Shown here: positions 1-7,212 of the stretch, in pieces
How positions within the stretch are numbered: position 1 is the first letter of the stretch
Layout of the letters: each line of letters starts with the position of its first letter
The notes under the pieces: generated by a model
Databases searched by the model: none
Seen by the model: the letters and a program-made list of their open reading frames with translations, nothing else
Told to the model about the DNA's origin: nothing
Assembly: GCA_024653875.1 (NCBI GenBank)
Contig: JANLHE010000472.1
Span: 1 to 12,087, forward strand
Direction of reading: 5' to 3'
Origin: Acidobacteriota bacterium
GTDB lineage: Bacteria > Acidobacteriota > Vicinamibacteria > Vicinamibacterales > SCN-69-37
Length of the DNA stretch: 12,087 nucleotides
Program-made: the position numbers and the translations under genes

Positions 1-430
1 TCGGTGGGCCGATGACGTCCTGGACCTTCTTGACGAGGTCCTGCCGCACGAACGGTTTGGCCAGCATGTGGGCGTTGGGACCCAGATCGTCGCTGACCAA
101 ATACCCCGACACAAACACAACCGGCAGGTTCGGGAGCCGCTCGCGCAACCGCGCGGCGAGCTCCGGGCCCTTCATCACCGGCATCACGATGTCGGTCACG
201 ACGAGATCGATGGCGTCGAGCTGTGCCGCGACCTGCAGCGCTTCCGCGCCGTTGCCCGCCTCGACGACGTGATATCCCTCGCGGCTCAGGGCGAGGGCAA
301 ACAGGTGGCGCACCGCCGGCTCGTCATCCACCAGCAACACGACCGTCGCTCCGGGCGGAATCGGCCCGACGGCCGGAGGACCCTCGGGCTTCGGTGTCGT
401 CGTCGAGCTGCCGAACAAGGGAAACTTCAT
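1..430 (-). CDS. CheY-like response regulator receiver-domain protein (3' end beyond window)
   Basis: A receiver (REC) domain that accepts a phosphoryl group from a histidine kinase in a cytoplasmic two-component pathway. The first 143 residues are visible and the frame is open at the left edge. Residues 1-28 are a Pro/Thr-rich leader with no known fold. The REC domain begins near residue 29: acidic pair D35-D36 in LLVDDE, phosphoacceptor D80 in VVTDIVMP, conserved Ser S108 in VFVSGY, and the KPF switch lysine K125 close to the edge. REC domains are about 115 residues, so the domain is nearly complete, and no output domain is visible; a stand-alone regulator is likely but a fused domain beyond the edge cannot be excluded. 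The ATG start has GAGG (436-439 on the top strand) 5 nt upstream. It starts 10 nt after the stop of the bacilliredoxin gene, so the two are probably co-transcribed. The cognate kinase is not in the window. Confidence 0.9.
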   Translation of the reverse strand, partial: MKFPLFGSSTTTPKPEGPPAVGPIPPGATVVLLVDDEPAVRHLFALALSREGYHVVEAGNGAEALQVAAQLDAIDLVVTDIVMPVMKGPELAARLRERLPNLPVVFVSGYLVSDDLGPNAHMLAKPFVRQDLVKKVQDVIGPP

Positions 431-440
431 CAGCGCCTCG

Positions 441-872
441 CTACGCTCCTGCCGGCGCGGCGCAGAACCGATCAAACGCCAGCGTCAGCTGGTCGGCGAT
501 GGCCTCGGCGGATCGTGACTCGATGTCGCGACGCTCGATCATGTACACCAGCTTGCCGTCACGCAGCAGCGCGATCGACGGTGACGACGGCGCCACCCCG
601 GTGAAGTACTGGCGCGCGCGGTCCGTGGCGTCCACGTCGGCGCCCGCGAACACGGTCGCGACCACGTCGGGCTTGTGCGCGTGCTGCAGCGCCATGCCGA
701 TTCCGGGCCGCGCCTTGCCCGCGGCGCAGCCGCAGACGGAATTCACAATCATCATCACCACGCCGGGCGAGGCCACGGTGGCGTCCACATCGGCGGCGGT
801 GCGGCACTCACGAACGCCAAGCGCCGTCAATTCCTGCCGCATGGGGGCTACGAGATACTCGGGATAAGGCAT
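441..872 (-). CDS. BrxA/BrxB (YphP/YqiW) family bacilliredoxin
   Basis: A thioredoxin-fold thiol-disulfide protein of 143 residues, the usual family length. Seen: the diagnostic CGC active site (C47-G48-C49) in NSVCGCAAGKARP, the block YFTGVAPSSPS (about residues 89-99), and a cysteine near the C terminus (C138 in AFDRFC), which match my recollection of Bacillus subtilis BrxA. Known of the family: in bacillithiol-using Firmicutes these proteins remove bacillithiol from S-bacillithiolated proteins in the cytoplasm. Whether this organism makes bacillithiol cannot be judged here, so a general disulfide-reductase role is the safer reading. The start is set by AGGAG (top strand 880-884) 7 nt before ATG. 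A TATAAT box lies 22 nt before the start. It is the first gene of a probable two-gene unit with the downstream receiver protein. One extra cysteine, C23, lies near the N terminus. Confidence 0.93.
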   Translation of the reverse strand: MPYPEYLVAPMRQELTALGVRECRTAADVDATVASPGVVMMIVNSVCGCAAGKARPGIGMALQHAHKPDVVATVFAGADVDATDRARQYFTGVAPSSPSIALLRDGKLVYMIERRDIESRSAEAIADQLTLAFDRFCAAPAGA

Positions 873-894
873 TCAAATACTCCTGATAGCATCG

Positions 895-923
895 ATTATA
901 CGGTGCCTATCCTCCTGTGCGAC
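895..923 (-). promoter_or_regulatory. Candidate sigma-70-type promoter for the bacilliredoxin/receiver unit
   Basis: On the minus strand a perfect TATAAT box occupies 900-895, rare in such GC-rich DNA. At 17 bp spacing the -35 position (923-918) reads GTCGCA, only 3 of 6 consensus matches. Transcription would begin near 888, leaving a leader of about 16 nt that contains the AGGAG site of the bacilliredoxin gene. The promoter overlaps the start codon and first codons of the divergent HAD gene, so the two genes may interfere transcriptionally. Confidence 0.5.
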
Positions 924-1631
924 CTCGATGACACGCTCTTTGACCACGATCGCGCCACACGCGACGCCCTGGCGGTGTTGCGCGCGCACCATCCGGTAAT
1001 GACACGGTGGTCACTTGACGAACTCGATGCCCGGCATCGCGTGTGGCTGGAGACCCTGCACGTCCAGGTACTGGCCGGACGGATGACGGTGGACGAGGCC
1101 CGCCGCGAGCGGTTCGCGGGTCTGCTTGGAGACGCCGGCATCCGGGACGAGGCCCTCGCGCACGCGCTCGCGGGCGTCTATCGTGAGTCGTACGCGAGCC
1201 AGTGGCATCCCGTGCCGGGCGCGCTCGAGCTGCTCCAGGCCGTCCGCGCCGGCCACCACGCGATCGTCATCGTCACCAACAACGGCGTGGCCGAGCAGCA
1301 GCTGAAACTGGAGCGCTGCGGGTTCGACGCGTTGATCGACGCGATGGTCACGTCGGAAGAAGCGGGGATCAGCAAACCATCCCGGGAGATTTTTGACCGG
1401 GCGCTGGCGCGCGTGTCGGCCCGGGCGAGCGAGGCCGTGATGCTGGGGGATGCCTGGGTCGCTGATGTCGAAGGCGCGCGCGCCGCGGGCGTGATTCCGG
1501 TCTGGCTGAATCGCAGGGGCCGGCCGAGCCCCGATGCCACCGTGGCCGAACTCGCGGCGCTTGAGCCGGTCGGCGATGCGCTCGCGGTCTTGCATCGCGC
1601 CGGACTCCGCGCGCCGAAAGCCTCATCGTGA
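903..1631 (+). CDS. HAD-superfamily (subfamily IA) hydrolase, YjjG-like
   Basis: A probable cytoplasmic Mg-dependent phosphatase of 242 residues, typical for HAD-IA enzymes. All four HAD motifs are visible: motif I DLDDT (nucleophile D7, acid/base D9), motif II Thr T125 in VIVTNNG, motif III Lys K158 in ISKPSREIF, and motif IV GDAWVADVEGA (G182-D183 to D188). The helical cap lies between motifs I and II, about residues 15-95. The DDTLFDHDRA opening resembles YjjG-type nucleotidases, but the substrate cannot be read from sequence; phosphoglycolate or another small phosphate ester is equally possible. The start is taken as GTG at 903 because motif I follows at once, as usual; the open frame continues upstream but overlaps the bacilliredoxin gene antisense. 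No clear Shine-Dalgarno precedes it, so translation may be leaderless or weak. It is divergent from the bacilliredoxin gene (30 bp) and convergent with the permease gene. Confidence 0.88.
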   Translation: MPILLCDLDDTLFDHDRATRDALAVLRAHHPVMTRWSLDELDARHRVWLETLHVQVLAGRMTVDEARRERFAGLLGDAGIRDEALAHALAGVYRESYASQWHPVPGALELLQAVRAGHHAIVIVTNNGVAEQQLKLERCGFDALIDAMVTSEEAGISKPSREIFDRALARVSARASEAVMLGDAWVADVEGARAAGVIPVWLNRRGRPSPDATVAELAALEPVGDALAVLHRAGLRAPKASS

Positions 1632-1644
1632 AGCGTCACACGCA

Positions 1645-1662
1645 GCACACTCGTCAGTGTGC
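1645..1662. terminator. Short stem-loop between convergent HAD and permease genes
   Basis: GCACACT (1645-1651) and AGTGTGC (1656-1662) form a perfect 7-bp stem around a CGTC loop. It begins 13 nt after the HAD stop codon and contains the permease stop codon, where a shared terminator would lie. No T-run follows on either strand, so an intrinsic terminator of the classic type is not shown. Confidence 0.35.
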
Positions 1663-2490
1663 GCGGGTGGTGCACCAGATGCCGGTGACGACGAGGAGCA
1701 TCGCCGCCGTGAGTCGCGCGGTGACGGGTTCGGCGAGGATGACGGTGGCGGCGGCCGCGGTCAGGACCGGCACCGCGAGCTGGATCGTGGCGGCTCGCCA
1801 CGAGGGGAGCGAGGGCAGGACGGCATACCACGCCGCGTACGCCAGCCCCGACGCGATCGCTCCAGACACCGTGGCCAGCGCCAGGCCCGTGACCGACACG
1901 GGACCGTGCGGGGCGGCGATGACGACAAGGAGGCCGACGCCGGCGGCCGCGCGGATGAAGTTGTCGGTGGTGACCGCCAGCGGATCGCGGGCACGGCGGC
2001 CGGCGAGTGAGTAGGCGCCCCAGCAGGCGCCGGCGCCCGCCATCAACAGGGCGCCCAGCGGATCGGGCGCGCTCAGGCCCGGCAGGGTCAGTACCAGCAG
2101 GCCCGCCAGCGCGAGGCTGACGCCGATCCACTGGACGGGTGAGAGGCGTTCGCCCCGCGTCATGGCCGTGAAGAACATCGTCAATTGCACGCTGCCGAAC
2201 AACAGCAGGGCGCCCGGGCCCGCGGCGATCCGCGTGTAGGCGACGGTGAAAAGCACCGCGTAGCCCGCCAGCCACGCGCCCATCGCCCATGAGCCGCGTT
2301 CGCGTGCCGCCGGCGGCCGCCGCGCCTCGCGCACCCGCCACAACACCCAGAGCGCGCCGGCCCCGGTCACCAGCCGCACGCCCATGAATGACCACGCATC
2401 GAGGTGGCCGCCCGTGATGGCGGAGCGGGTGAGCAGGGAGTTGGCGGCAAAGCCGGTCAGGGCCGCCGCAATCAGCAGGAGCAGTCGCAC
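1654..2490 (-). CDS. EamA-family (drug/metabolite transporter superfamily) permease
   Basis: An inner-membrane transporter of 278 residues with about ten hydrophobic segments and two EamA repeats, the normal DMT size and plan. Repeat 1 covers about residues 3-137; repeat 2 about 145-272 and carries the typical C-terminal pattern SGLAYAAWYAVLP (214-226), a Pro in a membrane segment (QLAVPVL), and a Glu in VILAEPVT near residue 254. Known of the family: members export amino acids, nucleosides, drugs or other small metabolites, but substrate cannot be assigned. The GTG start at 2490 is chosen because the first membrane segment follows directly; the frame is open further upstream but has low-complexity Arg-rich sequence that overlaps the end of the preceding gene. 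No strong Shine-Dalgarno is visible. It lies 59 bp downstream of the Asp-box protein gene on the same strand and could be co-transcribed with it. Confidence 0.88.
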   Translation of the reverse strand: MRLLLLIAAALTGFAANSLLTRSAITGGHLDAWSFMGVRLVTGAGALWVLWRVREARRPPAARERGSWAMGAWLAGYAVLFTVAYTRIAAGPGALLLFGSVQLTMFFTAMTRGERLSPVQWIGVSLALAGLLVLTLPGLSAPDPLGALLMAGAGACWGAYSLAGRRARDPLAVTTDNFIRAAAGVGLLVVIAAPHGPVSVTGLALATVSGAIASGLAYAAWYAVLPSLPSWRAATIQLAVPVLTAAAATVILAEPVTARLTAAMLLVVTGIWCTTRAH

Positions 2491-2549
2491 CCGGCGAAGT
2501 CTAGCAGCGCTAATCGCCGCAATTCGAAACAGCTCACCCGACGCGCGGA

Positions 2550-5408
2550 TCACCGTCCAGTCAGGATGGGGTCCTCGCGCAGTTGCAGGACACCCGCCGC
2601 GGTCGCGCCCCCGAGCGTGAGGCGCAACTGATACGTGCCGAAGGCCGCAGGCGTGCCTCCACCTCGTCCCCCCCGTCCACCGCCCGGCGCGGCCGCTGCG
2701 CCGCGCCCGGTCGCCGCAGGTCCACCGGGCGGATCGAGCTGGCCGTCCCACAGGTACCGCACGATGCCTGGACGCGCTTCGACCGTCAAAGTTCGGCGCG
2801 CACCGTCGGGCGCCACGATCTCGAGTGTGGCCGTACCGCTGGCCGAGGGACCGAACCCCAGCGTGATGATCGGCGTGTTCTGCAAGCGCGCCCGGTCGCG
2901 GTTGCCAAACGCGACCGGCGCGACCGACGGGGGATTCTCACCGGCGAACGTGTGCTCGCCGAGCTGTCCCGTCCGGCTCTGATCGACCCATCGCGTGGCC
3001 GGGCGCTGGCGAAACACGTGCACCGCGCGCGCGGCCACATCAGGCGTCCACTCCTCCAGCGCGCTGATGTCGTCCATGATGTAAATGCCGCGACCATGCG
3101 TGCCGGCGACGAGATCCCGGTCGCGGGGATGGATGACCAGATCGTGCACGGCCACGGTCGGCATCCCGAACGCGTCGCGGCCGCCGAAGGACGCCCAGGT
3201 GCGTCCGGCGTCGCGGGACACCTGCACGCCGAACTCGGTGCCGACGAACAACAGGTTCGGGTTGCGACTCGATTCCGTCAGTACGTAAATCGGTTGCTCG
3301 GGTGCCAGCCCGGCCGACAGATTCGTCCAGGTCTGCCCGCCGTCGGTCGTCTTGAACAGCCATGGCGCGCGATTGTCGCTGCGATGACCGTCGAAGGTCA
3401 CGTAGGCCGTCTCGGGATCGCCCGCAGACGGCTCCACGTCGCTGACCCAGAGTTGCGCCGGCACGCCGGCAATGCGTTCGTCAACCCGGGTCCAGGTCTC
3501 TCCTCCATTGCGCGACACATGGACGTTGCCGTCGTCAGTGCCCGCCCACAGCAGGCCGGCTCGTCGCGGCGACTCCGCCAGCGACACGACCGTGGCGTAG
3601 CGCTCCGCGCCTGAATTGTCTGGGGTGATGCCGCCGGAATTGCCGGCGATCGTGTCGGGAATCGCGCGAGAGAGATCGGGGCTGATGATCGTCCACGTCA
3701 CGCCCCTGTCGCGTGACCGGAGGACACGATTGCCGGCGAGGTAGATGGTCGTTGGATCGTGCGGAGACAGGAAAAACGGTGACTGCCAGTTGAAGCGGAG
3801 CTGGACGGCGGCGCCGGGCGAGGTCGGGTCGACCCCGGTGGCTTCGCGAAAATTCTGAATGTTGGCTGGCGTCGGCCGCCGGTTCGTATCGGTTCTGGTC
3901 AGCGGATCGAACAGCCGGAAGCTGGCGTTTTCGGCCGACGAATACACCGTGCGCCAGTCGTTCGGATCGACGGCCGCATGCATGCCGTCGCCCCAGTGCA
4001 TCTTGTACGACGAGTCACTGCGGATGCCGAGCACGTCACGGCTGAAACTCACCGTCGCAAAGGATCCGTTGTCCTGCAGCCCGCCATAGATGGCGTACGG
4101 ATCGCGCATGTCCACACCGACGGCGTAGAACTGCGCGACGGGCAGATTTTCGAAGTACACGAAGTTGGCACCGTGATCGAAGGTGAGCGTGAGCCCCTTG
4201 TCCTTGCCAAGGTAGAACCTGGATCCGTCGTTCGGATCGATCCACATCGCGTGATGGTCATAGCTGCCGCCGAAGGGCGCCGGCGCCCGCGTGATCGTGC
4301 GTCCGCCATCCTCCGACCACTGGAACGTGGCCGTCAGCACATAGACCTGCTTGTCGTTGGTGGGATTGATCCGGATCTGGCTGTAGTAGAACGGGCGATT
4401 GTTGTAGCGGTTCATGAACCGCCACGTCTCTCCGCCGTCTTCCGACCGATAGACGCCCGTGCCGGGCTTCGTCATGTCGGCGTAGTCGGGGTTCGGCGTC
4501 CCTCCTCGACCCCCGCGTCCGCCCGCGCCCCCGATGGTTTCGCCGGGGTTGTAGCCGTGCTCAACAATCGCCATCAGGATCCGGGGATTGCGCTGAAACA
4601 GATCGAGTCCAATACGGCCGGTGGGCCCCTCCGGAAGGCCTTTCGTCAGTGTCCGCCACGACCGCCCGCCGTCAGTCGACTTGAAGATGCCGCCGTTCGG
4701 GCCGCCGCTGTCGAACCGCCAGGGTCGTCGCAGTCGCTCGTACATCGCGACGTACAGCGTGTCCGGTCGGCTTCGGTCCATCACGATCTCGGTCGCGCCC
4801 GTGCGCACGTCATCCGGCAGGCCGTTGGTCAGTTTCTGCCAGGTGTGCCCGCCATCGCTCGTCTTGAAGAGACCGCGGGTCCCGGTGGCGCCCCACAGGT
4901 TCCCGACCGCCGCGACATACACGACGTTCGGATCTTTCGGGTGGGTGACGATTCTCGCGATCTGGTACGTGTCCTTGAGCCCGACATGGGTAAACGTCGT
5001 GCCGCCATCCTCGGACTTATAGACGCCGTCGCCCCACGCCACGCTGTTGCGGTTGTTGGCCTCGCCCGTGCCCACCCAGATGATGGTCGGGTTCGGCTGG
5101 AAGATGGCGATGTCTCCGATGGACGCCGACGCGTACCGGTCAAAAATCGGTGTCCACGTCGTGCCGGCGTTCTGCGTCTTCCACACGCCGCCGGACGCCG
5201 AGGCGACGACGGCCTGCCGAAAGTCCGTCTCCAGGGCTTCCACATCGGTGATGCGGCCGCCAATGGATCCGGGACCGATGGATCGCCAGCGATAGTCCGC
5301 CAGCGCGCTGTCGAGCGCCGGCTGTCCGAAACTGCTGACGCCGATCGGGAGGCAGAACGTGAGAACGCCAATCACGATGGCAGCCAGTGGCAGAGTTCGT
5401 GCGTGCAT
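2550..5408 (-). CDS. Secreted VPS10/sortilin-like beta-propeller protein with Asp-box (BNR) repeats
   Basis: A 952-residue exported protein. Residues 1-29 form a Sec signal peptide (HAR, then a hydrophobic stretch ending near SSFG). Ten Asp-box motifs of the type S-x-D-x-G-x-T-W are visible near residues 79-85, 132-139, 183-190, 244-251, 322-329, 365-371, 565-572, 632-639, 687-694 and 731-738, indicating one or two multi-bladed propellers. HGRGIYIMDD (771-780) closes the propeller part, then comes a beta-rich C-terminal region. Gly/Arg linkers lie at 293-303 and 896-919. Known: such proteins are often annotated as glycosyl hydrolase, sialidase or sortilin-like, but no catalytic residues are evident; binding of an extracellular or periplasmic ligand is the fair guess. 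The start is fixed by GGAGG (top strand 5416-5420) 7 nt before ATG. The protein ends soon after a late beta domain (LREDPILTGR), where related proteins as I recall them often continue with a helical tail. Confidence 0.9.
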   Translation of the reverse strand: MHARTLPLAAIVIGVLTFCLPIGVSSFGQPALDSALADYRWRSIGPGSIGGRITDVEALETDFRQAVVASASGGVWKTQNAGTTWTPIFDRYASASIGDIAIFQPNPTIIWVGTGEANNRNSVAWGDGVYKSEDGGTTFTHVGLKDTYQIARIVTHPKDPNVVYVAAVGNLWGATGTRGLFKTSDGGHTWQKLTNGLPDDVRTGATEIVMDRSRPDTLYVAMYERLRRPWRFDSGGPNGGIFKSTDGGRSWRTLTKGLPEGPTGRIGLDLFQRNPRILMAIVEHGYNPGETIGGAGGRGGRGGTPNPDYADMTKPGTGVYRSEDGGETWRFMNRYNNRPFYYSQIRINPTNDKQVYVLTATFQWSEDGGRTITRAPAPFGGSYDHHAMWIDPNDGSRFYLGKDKGLTLTFDHGANFVYFENLPVAQFYAVGVDMRDPYAIYGGLQDNGSFATVSFSRDVLGIRSDSSYKMHWGDGMHAAVDPNDWRTVYSSAENASFRLFDPLTRTDTNRRPTPANIQNFREATGVDPTSPGAAVQLRFNWQSPFFLSPHDPTTIYLAGNRVLRSRDRGVTWTIISPDLSRAIPDTIAGNSGGITPDNSGAERYATVVSLAESPRRAGLLWAGTDDGNVHVSRNGGETWTRVDERIAGVPAQLWVSDVEPSAGDPETAYVTFDGHRSDNRAPWLFKTTDGGQTWTNLSAGLAPEQPIYVLTESSRNPNLLFVGTEFGVQVSRDAGRTWASFGGRDAFGMPTVAVHDLVIHPRDRDLVAGTHGRGIYIMDDISALEEWTPDVAARAVHVFRQRPATRWVDQSRTGQLGEHTFAGENPPSVAPVAFGNRDRARLQNTPIITLGFGPSASGTATLEIVAPDGARRTLTVEARPGIVRYLWDGQLDPPGGPAATGRGAAAAPGGGRGGRGGGTPAAFGTYQLRLTLGGATAAGVLQLREDPILTGR

Positions 5409-5462
5409 GGGTGATCCTCCGGGGAAGGCCGGCCGCCGCCATCCTACCATCGACCGCGTTCG

Positions 5463-6055
5463 AAGGTCTTCGGCGACTGCTACCGGTTCCAGTCGGATCA
5501 CGATCCGAAGTTTGACGGGCAGCACGGCTTCTGGATTCGACGCGGGTATTTCAGCGTCGAGCACACACTGTCGCCCCGCGTGACGGTGCGTGTCACGCCG
5601 TCGTTCCTGCGCGCGGACAAGACGGCCCTGCCGACCGAACCCGCCGAGGCAAACAAGGTCAATGTGGCGCTGGCGTACGCCAACGCGACCGGCGCCTACG
5701 CTGTGTCCGGCTACTACACCCGTCGGACGAGGCAGAACAACACGCACTCGTTTACCGGGGCCGATGGCGGGATCGCGCAACAGGACCGGGAAGGCGCGCT
5801 CGATCAATTCGGGGTGGCCGGCACGATGCCTCGCCGGTGTTCTACGTGCGCGACGCACGGCTGACCAGCCGGCTTACATCACACGCGTTCACCATCGGCG
5901 CCGACGCGCTGCCGCTCGATCGCGTGCAGTACGGCGTGTCCTGTTCGGCGACGCGCACGTCCGGCGATCTCGCGACGGGGTCGGTGCTGGCCGCCCTGCC
6001 GACCGTCGATGGGCTCGTCGACCGCCGGATCTGGAAGGAGTTTTCACTGAATTAA
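5463..6055 (+). pseudogene. Remnant of an outer-membrane beta-barrel gene (porin or MtrB/PioB-like), frameshifted
   Basis: The space between the Asp-box protein gene and the next gene (5409-6147) has no intact gene, but two reading frames look like barrel protein. Frame one, open from 5415 to 5864, gives DPKFDGQHGFWIRRGYFSVE (5502-5561) and then alternating strands such as VNVALAYANATGAYAVSGYY; the opening resembles the start of mature porins. Around 5815-5830 the likeness moves to another frame, which reads SPVFYVRDARLTSRL and FTIGADALPLDRVQYGV and stops at TAA 6053-6055. Neither frame has a signal peptide or a ribosome binding site, and the end lacks the terminal aromatic of a barrel protein. 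I infer a gene that lost its 5' end, carries a frameshift and probably an internal deletion. The RTRQNNTHSF segment suggests MtrB/PioB-type decaheme-associated barrels, but a porin origin is equally possible. Confidence 0.5.
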
Positions 6056-6111
6056 CACAGGCGCACCCGGTATGAAATATGGCCGTCGCACCCTTGTCGA
6101 TAACGTAACTA

Positions 6112-6124
6112 CACCATGATGGTG
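6112..6124. promoter_or_regulatory. Short perfect palindrome upstream of the porin-like gene
   Basis: CACCAT-G-ATGGTG is a 13-nt inverted repeat with 6-bp arms, 23 nt before the chosen start of the porin-like gene. It could be a regulator half-site pair or a 5'-leader hairpin. At this size chance is a real alternative. Confidence 0.25.
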
Positions 6125-6147
6125 CTGTGACGATGGGGGACAGACAC

Positions 6148-7209
6148 GTGAGACGACACATATTCAACATGATGGCGGCGATCCTCATGCCGGCGGCGGC
6201 ATTGGCGCAGACGGCTCCGCCCGCGGCTCCGACCATCAAGGTGGGCGTGACCGTGTTCGCGGACTACACCGTGACCGGGACACCCAAGGCCACCGACGCC
6301 ACGGGCGACGCCGTCACGCTTCACGGCTTCAATCTCACGCGGTCGTACTTCAATGTGACCGGGACGGTCACGCCGCGCATCTCGTTTCGCGTGACGTCGG
6401 ACATCGCGCGGGAGACCGGCACGGGCAGCGGGCTCAACGGCAGTCTCGTGTTCCGGCTCAAGTACGCCTACGGGCAGCTGCGCGTGGGAGAGAACACGCA
6501 GGTCCGCCTGGGGATGCAGCCGACACCGCTGATTGACGGGCAGGAGGCGGTGTACCGGTACCGCTTTCAGGGCACCCAGTTCGTGGAGCGGGAAGGCGGC
6601 CTCAATTCGTCGGACCTGGGGCTGACCGTCCGGACGCCCTTGCCGAACGGGTATGGCGATGTGCATGTCGGCGTCTACAACGGCGAGGGGTACTCGCGCC
6701 CCGAAGTGAACGACCAGAAGGCGCTGATGATGCGCGCGACCCTCAAGCCGATGCCGACGCACGCGCTGGGCAAGGGGCTGCGGATCATCGGGTACTACCA
6801 CGCCGATCATTACGTGCAGGGGGCGCCGCGCATGCGCGCCGCCGGCAGCATCATGTTTGAACACGCCCGCCTGAACGCGGGCGTTGACATCATGCGCCGT
6901 GTCGATCAGCCGGCGCCGGCGTCACGTGAGGTGACCGGCGAGGGCTACTCGGTGTTTGTGACGCCGTTTTTCGGCGACAAGGGCCGCGGCCTTGAGGGCC
7001 TGCTGCGCTTCGACACCTTCGATCCCGACGTCGATGTGACCGGCAAGCGCCAGCGCCTCATCGCGGGCGCGGCCTACTGGTTCCCCCGGCCGGGCAGCGC
7101 GACGGCCGCGGTGCTGGCGCACGTGGAGCAGGTCCGCCAGAGCAGCGCCGCCACGTCGATGCGCACCACCGAGCGCCGCTTCGCGGTGAATCTGCTGATT
7201 ACGTTCTGA
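6148..7209 (+). CDS. Porin-like outer-membrane beta-barrel protein
   Basis: A 353-residue protein with a Sec signal peptide (RRHIFNMMAAILMPAAALA, cleavage about residue 20) followed by alternating hydrophobic/polar strands typical of a 14-16-stranded barrel. GFNLTRSYFNVTGTVTPRIS early in the mature protein resembles the start of phosphate-selective (OprP/OprO-like) porins. The last residue is Phe (NLLITF), the usual outer-membrane assembly signal. It probably forms a diffusion channel; substrate unknown. The start is chosen as GTG 6148 because GGGGGA lies 7 nt upstream and the signal peptide begins at once; ATG 6133 and GTG 6127 are in-frame alternatives without a clear ribosome binding site. 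It stands alone on its strand: upstream is a decayed barrel gene, and it converges with the amidase gene after 3 bp. Confidence 0.8.
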   Translation: MRRHIFNMMAAILMPAAALAQTAPPAAPTIKVGVTVFADYTVTGTPKATDATGDAVTLHGFNLTRSYFNVTGTVTPRISFRVTSDIARETGTGSGLNGSLVFRLKYAYGQLRVGENTQVRLGMQPTPLIDGQEAVYRYRFQGTQFVEREGGLNSSDLGLTVRTPLPNGYGDVHVGVYNGEGYSRPEVNDQKALMMRATLKPMPTHALGKGLRIIGYYHADHYVQGAPRMRAAGSIMFEHARLNAGVDIMRRVDQPAPASREVTGEGYSVFVTPFFGDKGRGLEGLLRFDTFDPDVDVTGKRQRLIAGAAYWFPRPGSATAAVLAHVEQVRQSSAATSMRTTERRFAVNLLITF

Positions 7210-7212
7210 TGA

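Noticed and set aside
675..902. N-terminal extension of the HAD frame
   Set aside because: It is His/Gly-rich, antisense to the bacilliredoxin gene, and HAD motif I normally lies at the very N terminus.
1178..2395. 405-codon open frame on the minus strand
   Set aside because: It runs across the convergent HAD and permease genes in other frames and gives Arg/Gly/His-rich low-complexity protein, typical of GC-rich shadow frames.
2491..2751. N-terminal extension of the permease frame
   Set aside because: It overlaps the end of the Asp-box gene in another frame and is Arg/Gly-rich; EamA proteins start at the first membrane helix.
3978..5414. 478-codon open frame on the plus strand
   Set aside because: It is antisense to the Asp-box protein, which has a signal peptide, ten Asp-box motifs and a ribosome binding site. 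The antisense product is Arg/Val/His-rich with no domain.
5409..5858. N-terminal extension of the Asp-box protein frame
   Set aside because: The extension has an Arg-rich composition, lies antisense to the barrel remnant, and the internal ATG at 5408 has GGAGG and starts a signal peptide.
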